This document shows, in pieces, positions 23,186 to 34,431 of a stretch of DNA of 64,000 nucleotides (within the stretch, counting starts at the first letter, position 1; every line of letters begins with the position of its first letter). The notes below the pieces were generated by a model. The model saw only the letters and a list, made by a program, of their open reading frames with translations, was not told the DNA's origin and did not search any database. Source of the DNA: Avena insularis (Eukaryota; Streptophyta; Magnoliopsida; Poales; Poaceae); the NCBI GenBank assembly GCA_023614405.1, contig CM042689.1, positions 330,312,305 to 330,376,304 of the forward strand, written 5' to 3'. A program made the position numbers and the translations under genes.

Positions 23186-23956
23186 CACTATTAGTATCTA
23201 GAGGAGCTTTCCCATTAACAAGTATAGCCATAATAACATCAATCTTTTCACTCAAAGAGGAAGTTTCCTCAACAGAATTTACCATCTTACCATGTGGATC
23301 TCTCTCAACATGCCATTCAGAGTAGTTAACCATCATATTATCAAGGAGCCTTGTTGCAGCACCCAAAGTGAGGCCCATGAAGCTACCTCTAGCAGCGGAA
23401 TCCAACAGATTTCTTGAGGATAAGTTCAAACCTGCATAAAAGTCTGGATAATCATCCAAGCAGTGAGTCCATAAGTGGGGCAATTCTTAACCAAAGATTT
23501 TATTCTTTCCCAAACTGGAGCAACATGTTCACTATCAAGTTGTTTAAATTTCATAATGTCACTTCTACTAGATATAATCTTAGCAGGAGGATAGTACTTT
23601 CCAATAAAAGCATCTTTACATTTAGTCCAAGAATCAATACTATTTTTAGGCAAGGATAGCAACCATTCTTTAGCTTTTCCTCTCAAAGAGAAAGGAAAAG
23701 GCTTGAGCTTAATAATATCTCCATCTACATCCTTATACTTTTGCATCTCACAAAGTTCAACAAAGCTATTGAGATGGGCAGCAGGATCATCAGAACTAGC
23801 ACCAGAAAATTGCTCTCTCATCACAAGATTCAACAAAGTAGGCTTAATTTAATAAAAGGTAGCATCAGGAGAAGGTGGAGCAATAGGTGTGCTAAGTAAA
23901 TCATTGTTGTTGGTGCTAGTAAAGTCACACAACTTGGTGTTCTCAATAGAGTTCAT
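23079..23956 (-). pseudogene. Ty3/gypsy gag remnant, 3' truncated
   Basis: Minus-strand coding runs from ATG 23956 (MNSIENTK) and includes a stop (TAA) just before the segment IKPTLLNLVMREQF. The retrotransposon gag core follows (PFSLRGKAKEWL, then FIGKYYPPAK). A frame change near 23440-23480 shifts the reading into the next segment, which ends in an Asn-rich stretch at the deletion junction. No zinc knuckle, protease or pol is left. Its own primer binding site and LTR lie to the right (24167-25748). The gag style is that of Triticeae elements of the Sabrina/Wham/Fatima kind; the exact family is not assigned. Confidence 0.8.
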
Positions 23957-24166
23957 TTTGGCAAAGGTGGGCAAGCCAAAAACAGCAGCAACAGCTAGAG
24001 CAAGAACTAATTTTTTTGTGTTTTTGAATAAAGAAAGCAAACCAAACTAGACTTTTTTTGGGTTTTTTGGAAAGAGTCAAACAAAACCAGCAAAAGAAAC
24101 AAAGCAAACTAAAAACAAAGTAAAGATAAAGGAAGTGAAGGATTCCCCTAGTGAAGACATCCTTAG

Positions 24167-24186
24167 CCTCCCCGGCAACGACGCCA
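24167..24186 (-). other. Primer binding site (tRNA-Asp type)
   Basis: The minus strand reads TGGCGTCGTTGCCGGGGAGG, seven bases inside the LTR. It is close to the complement of plant tRNA-Asp 3' ends as used by Athila-like elements. Confidence 0.8.
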
Positions 24187-24193
24187 GAAAAAT

Positions 24194-25748
24194 TGTTGAT
24201 GGTGATTGACGTGGAGCACTTCGTTGGAAACCCCAAGAACAAGGTGTGATGAGCACAGCAACAAGTCTTCCCTCAGTAGAGACCGAGGTTATCAAACCAG
24301 AAGTAGGAAGGAAACGTCACACAGGTGTTGCAAGCAACGCGGAGACCTGCACAACACAAAATCAAGATTTGCCCCAACAAATCAGTGAGGTTGTCAAGCT
24401 CACCGGTTTGCTGTAACAAAGGATTAAACGTATGGTGTGGAAGGTAATGGTGGTTTGAAGCAAGTAAACAAGTAACAGTGGAAGATGTATCAATGGTAAA
24501 GATTGGACCGGGGTCCATAGTTAACTAGAGGTGCTCTCCTTAGATAAACAACATGGCATGAAGGGTAAACAAATTACAGCAGGGCAATTGGCAGGAACTG
24601 AGCAAGGCATACCAATGCAATTACTAGTCAGAAAGATCCTATGAGATTCGATTGGGCAATACAACAAGATACATAGACCGCCATCCAACTGCATCTATGA
24701 CTAGAAGTCCACCTTCAGGTTATCATCTGAACCCCCTCCAGTATTAAGTTGCAAGCAACAGACAACTGCTTTAAGCAAAGTGTGTAAGGTAAACAGTCCA
24801 CATGTTGCATGAACAAGAGACCGCTATTTTCTCCCAAGTAGCAACATCACATCTACAACCGAAGAGATTATTGTCACTTCCCTTGGAAACTAGAGGCATG
24901 AACCCACTATCGAGCATAAATACCCCCTCTTGGAGTCACTAGCAACTACTTGGCCAAGATAGCTACTAACAACGGAGAGCATGCAAGATCACAAACAACA
25001 CAGACATGATAGAATCATAAATAAAAAACCATTAATCAAACCAACATAATAATCTCAATATCCATCGGATCCCCGCAAACACAACATGCATGATTACAAA
25101 TAGATTAGATCTTGATCATGAACGGAGCTCACAAGATCTATAAATGAAAGCACAAGGAGGAGATACAACCATCTAGCTACTACATGGACCCATAGTCCAA
25201 GGTGGAAGTACTCACGCATCATACTGGAGAGAAGGCCTCCGAGATGATCTCCCCTCTGGCAGGGTGTCGGGAAGAACTTTAGATCCCCCCAATCTAGGGA
25301 CGACGATGGCGGCGGCTACAGAAGGTTTCGTGGAGATTTGATCGGGTCCTTAGGGTTTCTGCATCGGGGGCTTCTTATAGGCGAAGGGGGAGGCCGAGGC
25401 GGTGGCCAGGGGCCCCACACCCTGCCTAGGCGTGGGGCAGGTCCCACCCGCGCCTAGGGGGGTGCGGGCGCGCTGGCACGCCTCTCCGTCTCCCCTCTGG
25501 ACTTCTTGTTCCCCACGGAAAGTAATTGACTTTGGCGTTTGTCCTGTCCAATTCCGAGAATATTTCCTTACTAACTTTGCTGGAACCAAAAACAGCAGAA
25601 AACAGGAAACTGGCACTGTGGCAACTTGTTAATAGGTTAGTACTAGAAAACATGTTAAAAGCACCTCAAAGTGTAGACAAAGCAAAGGAAAGTAGATACT
25701 AAATAAGCATGGAGCATCAAAAATTATAGATACCTTTCCGACATATCA
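24194..25748 (-). repeat. 5' LTR of the truncated minus-strand gypsy element
   Basis: The plus strand starts TGTTGATGG and ends ACATATCA. The U3 start on the minus strand resembles that of element N (both share ATCTATAATTTTTGATGCTCC). To its right the sequence jumps into the middle of an E2-type LTR, so this LTR was inserted there. Its left duplication was lost with the deleted half of the element. Confidence 0.8.
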
Positions 25749-26199
25749 CCCGGCAGGGTGCCAGATTGGAGTTTCTGGTCCCGAATCATGATTTCTGGTG
25801 GTGGCGGCGCAGCGGAACTCTATCTAGAAAAACGTCATACCCCCCCCTCTGTTTTTAGGTCAGAGAGCTTATGTAGGCGAATGGGGATACCGAGGGGGTG
25901 CCCGAGGTAGCCACACCACCCCCAGTCGTGGCCTGGCCTGGCCCACGTGGCCAGGGTGTGTGGCCCCCTCGTGGACCTTCTCCGTCCCGTCTTCTGGCTC
26001 CGTGAGTCTTCTGGTCAGATAGGAGTTTTGCAATATTTTACGGGATTTTTCCTAAAAGTTGATTTCTTGCACAAAAACAAGACACCAAAGCAATTCTATT
26101 GAAAACAGCGTCAGTCCGTGTTAGTTGTATCCAAATCACACAAATTAGAGGAGTTACAATAGCAAAAGTGTTCAGGAAAGTATATACGTTTTGGACGTA
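25749..26199 (-). repeat. E2-family LTR fragment (continues at 30182-30184)
   Basis: It is homologous to 33979-34410 of element E2 (shared GGCAGGGTGCCAG, GGTGGTGGCGGCGCAGCGG and the CGTCAGTCCGTGTTAG region). Its first 0.9 kb is missing to the left. The last three bases, TCA, are found at 30182-30184, after the inserted element N. Confidence 0.75.
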
Positions 26200-27612
26200 T
26201 GATACGTCGTAAACGAATCTATAATTTTTGATGCTCCATGCTTGTTTTATATCATTTGTCTTATGTTTTGTCTACACTTTGAGGTATTTTTATACACTTT
26301 ATGGAACTAACCTATTAACAAGATGCCGCAGTTCCAGTTGCCTGTTTTCTACTGTTTTTGGTAGAAAAGCTAAAAAATGAATATTCTCGGAATTGGACGG
26401 GACAAAAGCTAATCTGCCTATTTTTCTCAAAGCAATACGGAAACACGAAGCAGAGACGGAGGGGCACCAGGGCGGCCACACCCTATGGTGGCTCGAGTAG
26501 CCCCTTGGTAGCGCCACCAGGGGGTGTGGGCCCCCTGGGCCTCCACCGACCTTGCTCTTCTGCCTATAAGAAGCCCTTGAGGCAAAAACCCTAGATGAAT
26601 CGGCATACATCCACGAAAAGTTCCATAGTGCCGCCGCCACCGATGGGGAGATTCGGGGGACAGAAGTCTCTATTCCGGCACCCTGCCGAGACAAGGAAGT
26701 GCCCTCGGAGCCATATCCATCGATCTCCACCACCATCTCCATCACCGTTGCTGATTCCCAAGATGAGGAGGGAGTATATCTTCCTCTAGGCTAAGGGCTC
26801 TACTTGTAGCTATGTGTTCATCTCTCTCTATGCGTGATCTTATTAAGATCATGATCTTTGTAATCAAGTAGATCTACTCTGCTACTCAAGTGCTTTAATA
26901 GATCTTCGGCTCTCCCCAGGTGTGTGAAAGTGACAACGTGCACACCGTGGTGGCACTTAGGCTATAGATTACATAAATAATTGTCATGAGCTATATTTTG
27001 AGTTGGTTATCTCTATGAAATTGTGGTGTTTGTCAGAACCATCTAGCGCTCAAGGTGATAGTGTGGCGTTATCTAGATGGGGAAGCAAACTTTGAGGTGT
27101 GATGTTATAGCCCTATCGTGGATTAGAGTTGTCCAACCGAAGAGTAGTTCAGAGTAGTATCATGAAGAGAAGATATTTATATGAGAGTGTTCACTAGTGA
27201 AAGTATGATCCCTAGGCCTTATTTCTAAGCATTGAAACACCATTTACAACTAGATCTGTTACATGTTTACTTGCTTCCATATTTTTTTTAGATTGCCTTT
27301 AGTCTCTTCCTCCTTGTCAAGCTCTTTTTTGGCACCGTTGTCTTATAATCATCCATACCACTTGTATTTAACTATCTCTTCTCCGAATTAGTGCACCTAT
27401 ACACCTGAAAAGTGTATTGGGTGTGTTGGGAACACAAGAGACTTCTTGTATCTTGATTGCAGGGTTACTTGAGAGGGATACCTTTTACCACTTCCTCCCT
27501 GAGTTCGATAAACCTTGGGTAATCCACTTAAGAGAAACTTGTTGCTGTTCTACAAACCTCTGCACTTGGAGGCCCAACAATTGTCTACAAGAATAGAAGT
27601 GCGTAGACATCA
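26200..27612 (+). repeat. 5' LTR of N (1413 bp)
   Basis: It starts TGATACGTCG and ends GTAGACATCA. Its second two thirds matches 29056-30176. Confidence 0.85.
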
Positions 27613-27622
27613 AGCTCTTTTC

Positions 27623-27640
27623 GTGCGCTGTTGCCGGGGA
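27623..27640 (+). other. Primer binding site of N (degraded tRNA-Asp type)
   Basis: GTGCGCTGTTGCCGGGGA lies about ten bases after the LTR and is a variant of the TGGCGCCGTTGCCGGGGA type. Confidence 0.7.
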
Positions 27641-27779
27641 GGTAAGGTAAAAGGTACTCACATCCTCTGGCTACTAAGCTATCTTCTAGTACTGTTGCTA
27701 GTGTGTGAGTGCTCGAAGTTATTTCCTTTAGATTCTGCAATTTTATCTTTTTGTTTCTTGTTTTCAGTAGTTAGGCTTA

Positions 27780-28572
27780 ATGGAAAACAACAACAAAATT
27801 AGAGAGCTTTATAGTATTTATGTTGAGTTAGCACATGAAGTGTTTGAAGAGAAAATTAAAAAACCTATGGAACTTTATTTGCATGCTAATAGCAATGTTA
27901 TTAGTATGAATTATTTGAACACCATTATTGCTAATGCTATGGAAACGTCTAAGCTTGGGGAAGCTAGTTTTTATTAAAATGATCTTTTTAGTTCCCCAGC
28001 TTTAGAGGAGAATTTTTTATGATACTTTACCTCCAATATATGATGATTACAATGATGAATATGATCTTTTCATTCCACCTACTATTGAGGAGAAAATTAA
28101 TTATGATTACAATATGCCTCCTATATTTGATGATTATGGTGATGAGAATAGTAATGATAGCTATTTTGTTGAATTTGCTCTCACTACAATAAATAAGAAT
28201 GACTATGCTTATGTGGAGAGTAATAATTATTATATGCATGTGGCTCATGATAAGAATGTTTTATGTGATATTTATATTGTTAATTTTATTCATGTTGCTA
28301 CTGAAATTTATTATGAGAGAGGGAAACATGGTTTTATGCATCTCAACAATATTAAGTTTCCCCTCTTATTGTTGAAAATTTTGAAGTTGCACTTGTTTTG
28401 CTTTCCTATGCTTGTTGATTTGTGCTTTCATGACTTGTTTATTTACAATATTCCTATGCATAGGAAGTGGGCTAGACTTAAATGTGTTTTTAATTTGCTT
28501 CTTGATGCTCTCTTTTACTTCAATTCATATTTCTTATGTGAGCATCTTCTCAAACTATCAAGCCTAACTTAA
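27780..28572 (+). pseudogene. ORF of element N, unknown product, one stop and one frameshift
   Basis: The frame starts at ATG 27780 (MENNNKIREL), meets a TAA at 27975-27977, continues in the same frame, and shifts by one base near the T-run at about 28012-28018. It then reads on to the stop at 28570-28572. The first part is polar. The middle is acidic and Tyr/Asn-rich (PPIFDDYGDEN, then DYAYVES). The C-terminal third is hydrophobic and Leu/Phe/His-rich. It has no zinc knuckle, protease or polymerase motif and does not look like a standard gag. It is the only gene of N. The function is unknown. Confidence 0.6.
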
Positions 28573-29055
28573 ATGCGGTAAAGAAAAGTACTTCTTGAGA
28601 GATAACCCAATAGTTTTCTTGAGTCTTGGAAGTTATTACTTCTGTAATAACCTCTCCTTATTCTTTTTGTTTTATTTTTGTGCCAATAATAACCTCTAAT
28701 GAGAGAGAAGTAAGATTTGGGGAAGTTGCTGTCCCAAAACATATTTTTGTGCTTCACTATAAAAATTCGTGAAAAAACTCTGTATGTCGAATTTATCTGT
28801 AATTTCCTGAATAAATCCCCCATATTGTAAGATAACTTTCGTTAGTTCAACACTTTTTGATTTGAGCAACAGAAGGTCTTCAAAACAATTGATTTGAGCA
28901 ACAGAAGGCATCCCCTTCTTCATCAATAAAAATCTCAGGTCTTTCCAGACACTTCATTTTTATTGCTTCATGCACTGTTGTGTTGTTATTGTAGCGTCTT
29001 TGTTTTTGTTTTTAGTTTTTGTTTGCTTGGTTTGCTGCAATAAGTTGGTTGGTGC
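28573..29055 (+). other. Tail region of N without polypurine tract
   Basis: Non-coding sequence lies between the ORF and the shortened second LTR. A 20-base unit (starting TTGATTTGAGCAAC) occurs at 28857-28876 and 28889-28908. No G-rich polypurine tract precedes the LTR, so the segment that held it, with the first 0.3 kb of LTR, appears deleted or replaced. Confidence 0.55.
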
Positions 29056-30176
29056 AGGTAGCCCCTGGTGGCGCCTCCAGGGGGTGTGGACCCCCTGGGC
29101 CTCCACCGACCTTGCCATTCCGCCTATAAGAAGCCCCCGAGGCAAAAACCCTAGATGAATCGGCATACATCCACGAAAAGTTCCACAGCGCCGCCACCAC
29201 CGAAGGGGAGATTCGGGGGACATAAGTCTCTGTTCTGGCACCCTGTCGGGACAGGGAAGTGCCCCCGGAGCCATCTCCATCGATCTCCGCCACCATCTCC
29301 ATCGCCGTTGATGATTCCCATGATGAGGGGGAGTAGTTCTTCCTCGAGGCTAAGGGCTCTACCGGTAGCTATGTGTTCATATCTCACTCTCTCTATGCGT
29401 GATCTTATTGAGATCATGAGATTTGTAATCAAGTAGATCTACTCTGCTACTCAAGTGCTTTAATAGATCTCCAACTCTCCCCACGTGTGTGAAAGTGACA
29501 GCGTGCACACCGTGGTGGCACTTAGGATATAGATTACATAAATACTTGTCATGAGTTATACTTTGAGTTGGTTGTATCTATGAAATTGTGGTGTCTGTCG
29601 AAACCATCTAGTGCTCAAGGTGACAATGTGGGGTTATCAAGATGGGGAAGCGAACTTTGAGGTGTGCTGTTATAGCCCTACCATGGATTAGAGTTGTCCA
29701 ACCGGAGAGTAGTTCAGAGTAGTATCATGAAGAGAATATATTTATATGAGAGTGTTCAATAGTGAAAGTATGATCCCTAGGCCTTGTTTCTAAGCATTGA
29801 AACACCGTTTACAACTATATCTGTTACATGTTTGCTTGCTTCCATCTTTGTTTCAGATTGCCTTTAGTCTCTTCCTCCCTGTCAAGCTCTTTTCTGGCAT
29901 TGTTATCTTATAATCATCCATACCACTTGTATTTCACTATATCTTCGCCGAAATAGTGAACCTATACACCTGAAAAGTGTATTGCGTGTGTTGGGGACAC
30001 AAGAAATTCTTGTATCTTGATTGTAGGGTTGCTTGAGAGGGATACCTTTGACCACTTCCTCCTTGAGTTCTATAAAACTTGGGTAATCCACTTAAAGGAA
30101 ACTTGCTGCTGTTCTACAAACCTCTGCACTTGGAGGCCCAACAACTGTCTACAAGAATAGAAGTGCGTAGACATCA
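29056..30176 (+). repeat. 3' LTR of N lacking its first 0.3 kb
   Basis: The match to the 5' LTR begins at GTAGCCCC (29056, equal to about 26497) and runs to GTAGACATCA at 30176. Confidence 0.85.
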
Positions 30177-30186
30177 ACATATCAGT

Positions 30187-32245
30187 GCTCCAAACTCTGC
30201 ATTCCTTAAATAACCAATAGAATTTCCTAATCCTGGAGTTAGGGAATATCAATTTGACGGTGATATTATTAAAATTTTGCGGGAAAAATCCTTCAGTGAA
30301 AGGGAAGATGAGGACCCACGAAGGCATCTTAGATACATCACTAGGACCAAAAGGTTTGCCAAGAGAATTCTCTCGTCTAAAATTATTTCGTTGGTCTCTC
30401 AAAGGTAAAGCTCTAAATTGGTTATATTCTCTCCCTCGCCATTATATTAAATGTTGGGAAAACTGCATTGTTAAATTCATAAACAGGTTTAATCCTTTTG
30501 AAAAGGTAACATAACTTAGAAAGAATATAGGCAATTTTACTCAGAACATGGGAGAAAACTATCCACAAGCCTGGGAAAGATTTTTTGGCATGATCAATAG
30601 TATTCCTAATCATGGATATTTTGTGTAAACTGTTTACCACTTATTTTACCATGGCCTTAATACTCAATGCAGAGAGTTACTAGATTCATCAGCAGGAGGA
30701 TCGATAAATAATTTAACTATTAAAGCATGTTTGGAATTGATGTCTACTAGGGCTATGAATGATTCTTTATATAATACTGATTTTGGTACAAAACCGGAAA
30801 AGGGAACACTTCATATAAATCATGATCTTATGCCTGAAGTACGCCAAATCATGAAAGAAAAAGGTATACCTTCCGAACTTGTTAAGGAAAACAAAGTAGA
30901 TTTGTTACAAGTTCTTACTGAAGAGGATGAAACTAGAATTTTGTTTCAAGAATTGAAACATGGACGGGCAAAGTCTTATAATAACTTGCATAAGCAATTT
31001 CAAAGACATAAAAAGGTTTTGGCCAAACTTACATGAAATTATGAGGAAATTGGCCAAGAAATAAAATTATTTAACAAGTACCTCAATATGATTGAAACTC
31101 AATGTGAACAAATAGCGTCTGGTTCTCAAATATTTCTTAGTGATGATATAAATATTACTTTTTCTACTAATGTTGTTACAAGAAGATGTGCAGTTGTAAA
31201 AGGACCGTTAGGACCACCGGAATATGAAGCTGAAAAAGATCGAAAGGAAAAACTCTTACTTAAAGCAAGTCAGGAAGATGTTACATTGGTAGATCCTCGA
31301 GATGAGACTGCTCAAGATACACAAGATCAAACCTTGGAGGATAAAAATGATGCACAAGATGACAGTTATAATTCTGACATAGAAACTGTTGATCCAGAAG
31401 AAGAAAAAGACACAAGCAAAGAAGATGAAGTTGTTGCAATAGAAAAGAAGAGAAATGATAAGCAACAACTAAAGAAATCTACTAAAGAGCCTGATCCTCC
31501 ACAAAAGGTAAAAGACAAAGGTAAGAAACTTCCATTTCTAGATCGCAAAAAGAAAGCACCGGATCCAGTAATTTATGATTCTTTCGCAAAGGCACTTAAT
31601 AAACTTCGTCTAGAAATTCCATTTGTGGATGCAATAAAAGTGCCTGAATATTCTAAATTTCTTCATGATATTCTTAATAGAAACAAAGAGATAACTGAAA
31701 CTATTGCCATGGTGACTAGTTACCCTGCTAATGGGAGATTATTGTCTAAGTCAGGAGACCTCGATATACCAACTATTTCATGTTCAATAGGCAAAACTGG
31801 TATTCCTAATGCTTTATGTGATTTAGGTGCAGGAATTAGTGTAATGCCATACTCCCTATATAAAAATCTAGGATTAGGGGAATATTCCCCCACTTATATC
31901 ACTTTACAGATGGCTGACAAATCCACTAAACAACATGTTGATATTATTGAGGATGTTCTACTTAGAATATATGAGCATGTTATTCCCACTGATTTTATTA
32001 TTCTCGAAATGCCGGAGGATGAAAGATTATCTATAATACTTGGAAGACCTTTTCTTAGTACTGCAGGAGCATCAGTTGATTGTGCTATAGGGGAAATACA
32101 TTTTTATGCTAAAATAATCCTGTATTTTCCAAAGAAACTAGAAGCAGGACAGAGGTATGTTCCACTAGCAAAACAAGTTCATGTGGTAAGTGACTTTGAT
32201 AAAGGGCAACCGAAGGTAAGAATTCGAGAACATAGAAGAGGTTGA
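30187..32245 (+). pseudogene. gag-protease of H, broken
   Basis: Coding starts mid-gag (APNSAFLK, then a TAA, then PIEFPNPGVREYQF). It changes frame at about 30335-30375 and continues in the frame shared by 30254-32245. Stops fall after FEKVT (30512-30514), after GYFV and after LAKLT (31034-31036). The segment 31088-32245 is open for 385 codons. It has a charged, Asp/Glu/Lys-rich middle and then a retropepsin-like domain with active site DLGAG at 31820-31834 and a later ILGRPFL block. Such a DLGA-type protease fused to gag is typical of Athila-like elements. There is no zinc knuckle. The frame ends at TGA 32243-32245, and no polymerase follows. Confidence 0.8.
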
Positions 32246-33036
32246 AATATTCAACCATTCTTAGTAAAATGCCTAATGGGAGTCAACCCATTCTATCAAT
32301 AAAATAAATCAAAATTAAATAATAAAGTTGTTCATCGCATTACTAAAACTTTTTCACAGACATTTTTGCGGAAGAGCGCCCGTAAATATGCAGCTGTCAA
32401 AAAGTAGTATAAATACCGACTGAACAAGCATAGATTTAGAGTAGAAAACAAAGTTTGAGTTTTATCTGTAGAAACTAGCTCAATAATATTGTCCAAATTA
32501 AAAAAGGCATCTCTGAAAATTTGGGTGAAAAAGCATGCTACAAAAGGTCTAACTACCAACTATACGGCCGAAATAAAAATTCCATCCATATAGTTGCGGC
32601 TGTATAGTTATCGACAAAATTCTCAAAAGTTGGGGTTCGGATACAGAAAGGTTGACGACCAACTATACGGCGGGACCATCTGGTCCGGTCGTATAGTTGT
32701 GACCATATTGTTGTGATCTGGCGAGGGGAAACCCTAACCCTCGCCGCCACCACAACTATACGTTGGGAGCTACCTGGCTTGGCCGTATAGTTCCCGTCGT
32801 ATAGTTAGGGCCGACCACTTAAACGGGTCGGGGCAGGGCAAGCTTCTTCCTCCCCTCATTATTTCTCTCAACCTCTCTCCAAAACTCTCAAAACCTCTAA
32901 AGAACTCTCAATTATTCACGGATTTCATTCGTTTGAGTGTGGGAATAATAGAGATCAATAGATCATTATGTTTCTCTCCCTATCCATGCTTTATTTTCAG
33001 AATTCCATGGTTGACATCTTCTCATTGAATTATTGG
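32246..33036 (+). other. H spacer with three related hairpins and a leader-like tract
   Basis: There is no gene. Three inverted pairs share the arm AACTATACGGC: 32558-32570 with 32597-32609, 32660-32678 with 32681-32699, and 32754-32766 with 32780-32792. One more half arm is at 32798-32806. After a CTTAAA box at about 32817, a TC-rich stretch (32840-32910) resembles a plant 5' leader. Confidence 0.65.
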
Positions 33037-33041
33037 ATGAA
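33037..33041. repeat. Target site duplication ATGAA (left of E2)
   Basis: ATGAA matches 42767-42771 on the other side of E2. Confidence 0.9.
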
Positions 33042-34415
33042 TTATGACCCACAAGTATAGGGGATCGCAACAGTCTCTGAGGGTAGTATTACCCAATTTA
33101 TTGATTCGACACAAGGGGATCCAAAGAATACTTGCAAGCCTTAACAACTGAGTTATCAATTCAGCTGCACCTGGAAATAGTTCTTGCTCACAGAATTTCA
33201 TTAATAGCAACAGTTTGTAGTAGCAATATAAAAGTAACAGCAGCAGTAAAACAAGAGCAATAGTAACTATAGTGGCAAACAGTAGGATATGAGCGCGGAA
33301 GGCACAGGGATGGATGGACGGGTGTTGCATGGACAAGTCTAAACATGTAACTTCAAGATCTAGGGCAATTGCAGATAAATGAGATAAAGCATCCAAGTAC
33401 TAAACAATCATAGGCATGTGCTCCATATATAGTCATGTGTGCTCGCAATGAGAACTTGCACATCTTTTGTCCTGTCAGCCCGTTGTAGTGGGTCCTCAAG
33501 GGAACTACTGGCAATTAATGTGCTCCTTTTAATAGAGCACCGGAGCAAAGCATTAACACTCCATGAACACATGTGATCCTCACATCATAGCCATCCCCTC
33601 AGGTTGTCCCAATTTCTATCACTTCGGGGCCTTTGGATCCGGACAATGATATGTGTACACAACTTGCAGATAAGATCACAAACAATACTATCATAATGAT
33701 TCAATAATAAGTTCAGATCTGCGATCATGGCACTCAGGCCCTAGTGACAAGCATTAAGCACAACAAGTTGCAACAAAGTCAAATAGCACTAATAGAGATA
33801 CTAGGCACCAAGACCTAACAATCTTATTCGATTACATGATAGAACTCATCCAATCCCTACCATCCCCATAGCCTACAACGGGGGATTACTCACTCATGGA
33901 TAAGGGAAACATAGATGGTTGATGGAGAGGCATTGGTGATGACGATGGCGATGATCCTCTCCAAATTCCCCGTCCCGGCAGGGTGCCAGAACGAAGTTTC
34001 TATTTCCGAATCGCGGTTTCTGGTGGTGGCGGCGCAGCGGAACTCTTTCTGGAAAAAACGTCAAACCCCCCTTGGTTTTTAGGTCAAGAGGCATCTTATA
34101 GGCGAAGAGGGAGGCCGGGGGTTCTGGGCACACCCCTCCAGTGCAGTGCAGGCCCACCCACACGACAGGGGGTGTGGGCCCCTCAGGCCTCCCCTCCGTC
34201 TCGTACTCTGGCTCCGCGAGTCTTCTGGTGAAATAGGATTTTAGCATATTTTCCAGGATTTTTCCTGATAGTTGATTTTCTGCACAAAAACTAGACACCA
34301 AGGTAATTCTGCTGAAAACAGTGTCAGTCCGTGTTAGTTGTATCCAAACCACACAAGTTTAAGGAGAAACAATAGCAAAAGTGTTCGGGAAAGTAGATAC
34401 GTTTTGGACGTATCA
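33042..34415 (-). repeat. 3' LTR of E2
   Basis: It matches 41380-42766 closely. The outer terminus is TTATGACCC where the other copy has TGATGACCC, so one terminal base has changed. It ends GGACGTATCA. Confidence 0.93.
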
Positions 34416-34431
34416 AATCCCCCCAAGCTTA
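34416..34431 (-). other. Terminal polypurine tract of E2
   Basis: The minus strand reads TAAGCTTGGGGGGATT, directly before the LTR start TGATACGTCC. Confidence 0.85.

Larger units (their letters stand above)
26200..30176 (+). mobile_element. Non-autonomous gypsy element 'N'
   Basis: The order is LTR 26200-27612, tRNA-Asp-type primer binding site, one broken ORF (27780-28572), a tail region, and a 5'-shortened second LTR (29056-30176). Both LTR copies end TAGACATCA. The flanks are ACGTA (26195-26199) and ACATA (30177-30181), which match at four of five bases. The insertion is in the last eight bases of an E2-type LTR. It encodes no recognisable enzyme. Confidence 0.8.

Noticed and set aside
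26194..26208. Palindrome as a replication or recombination signal
   Set aside because: It is fully explained by two similar LTR tips meeting head to head.
32558..32806. CRISPR-like array
   Set aside because: The repeats are inverted pairs in a plant retroelement with uneven spacing, not a direct repeat-spacer array.
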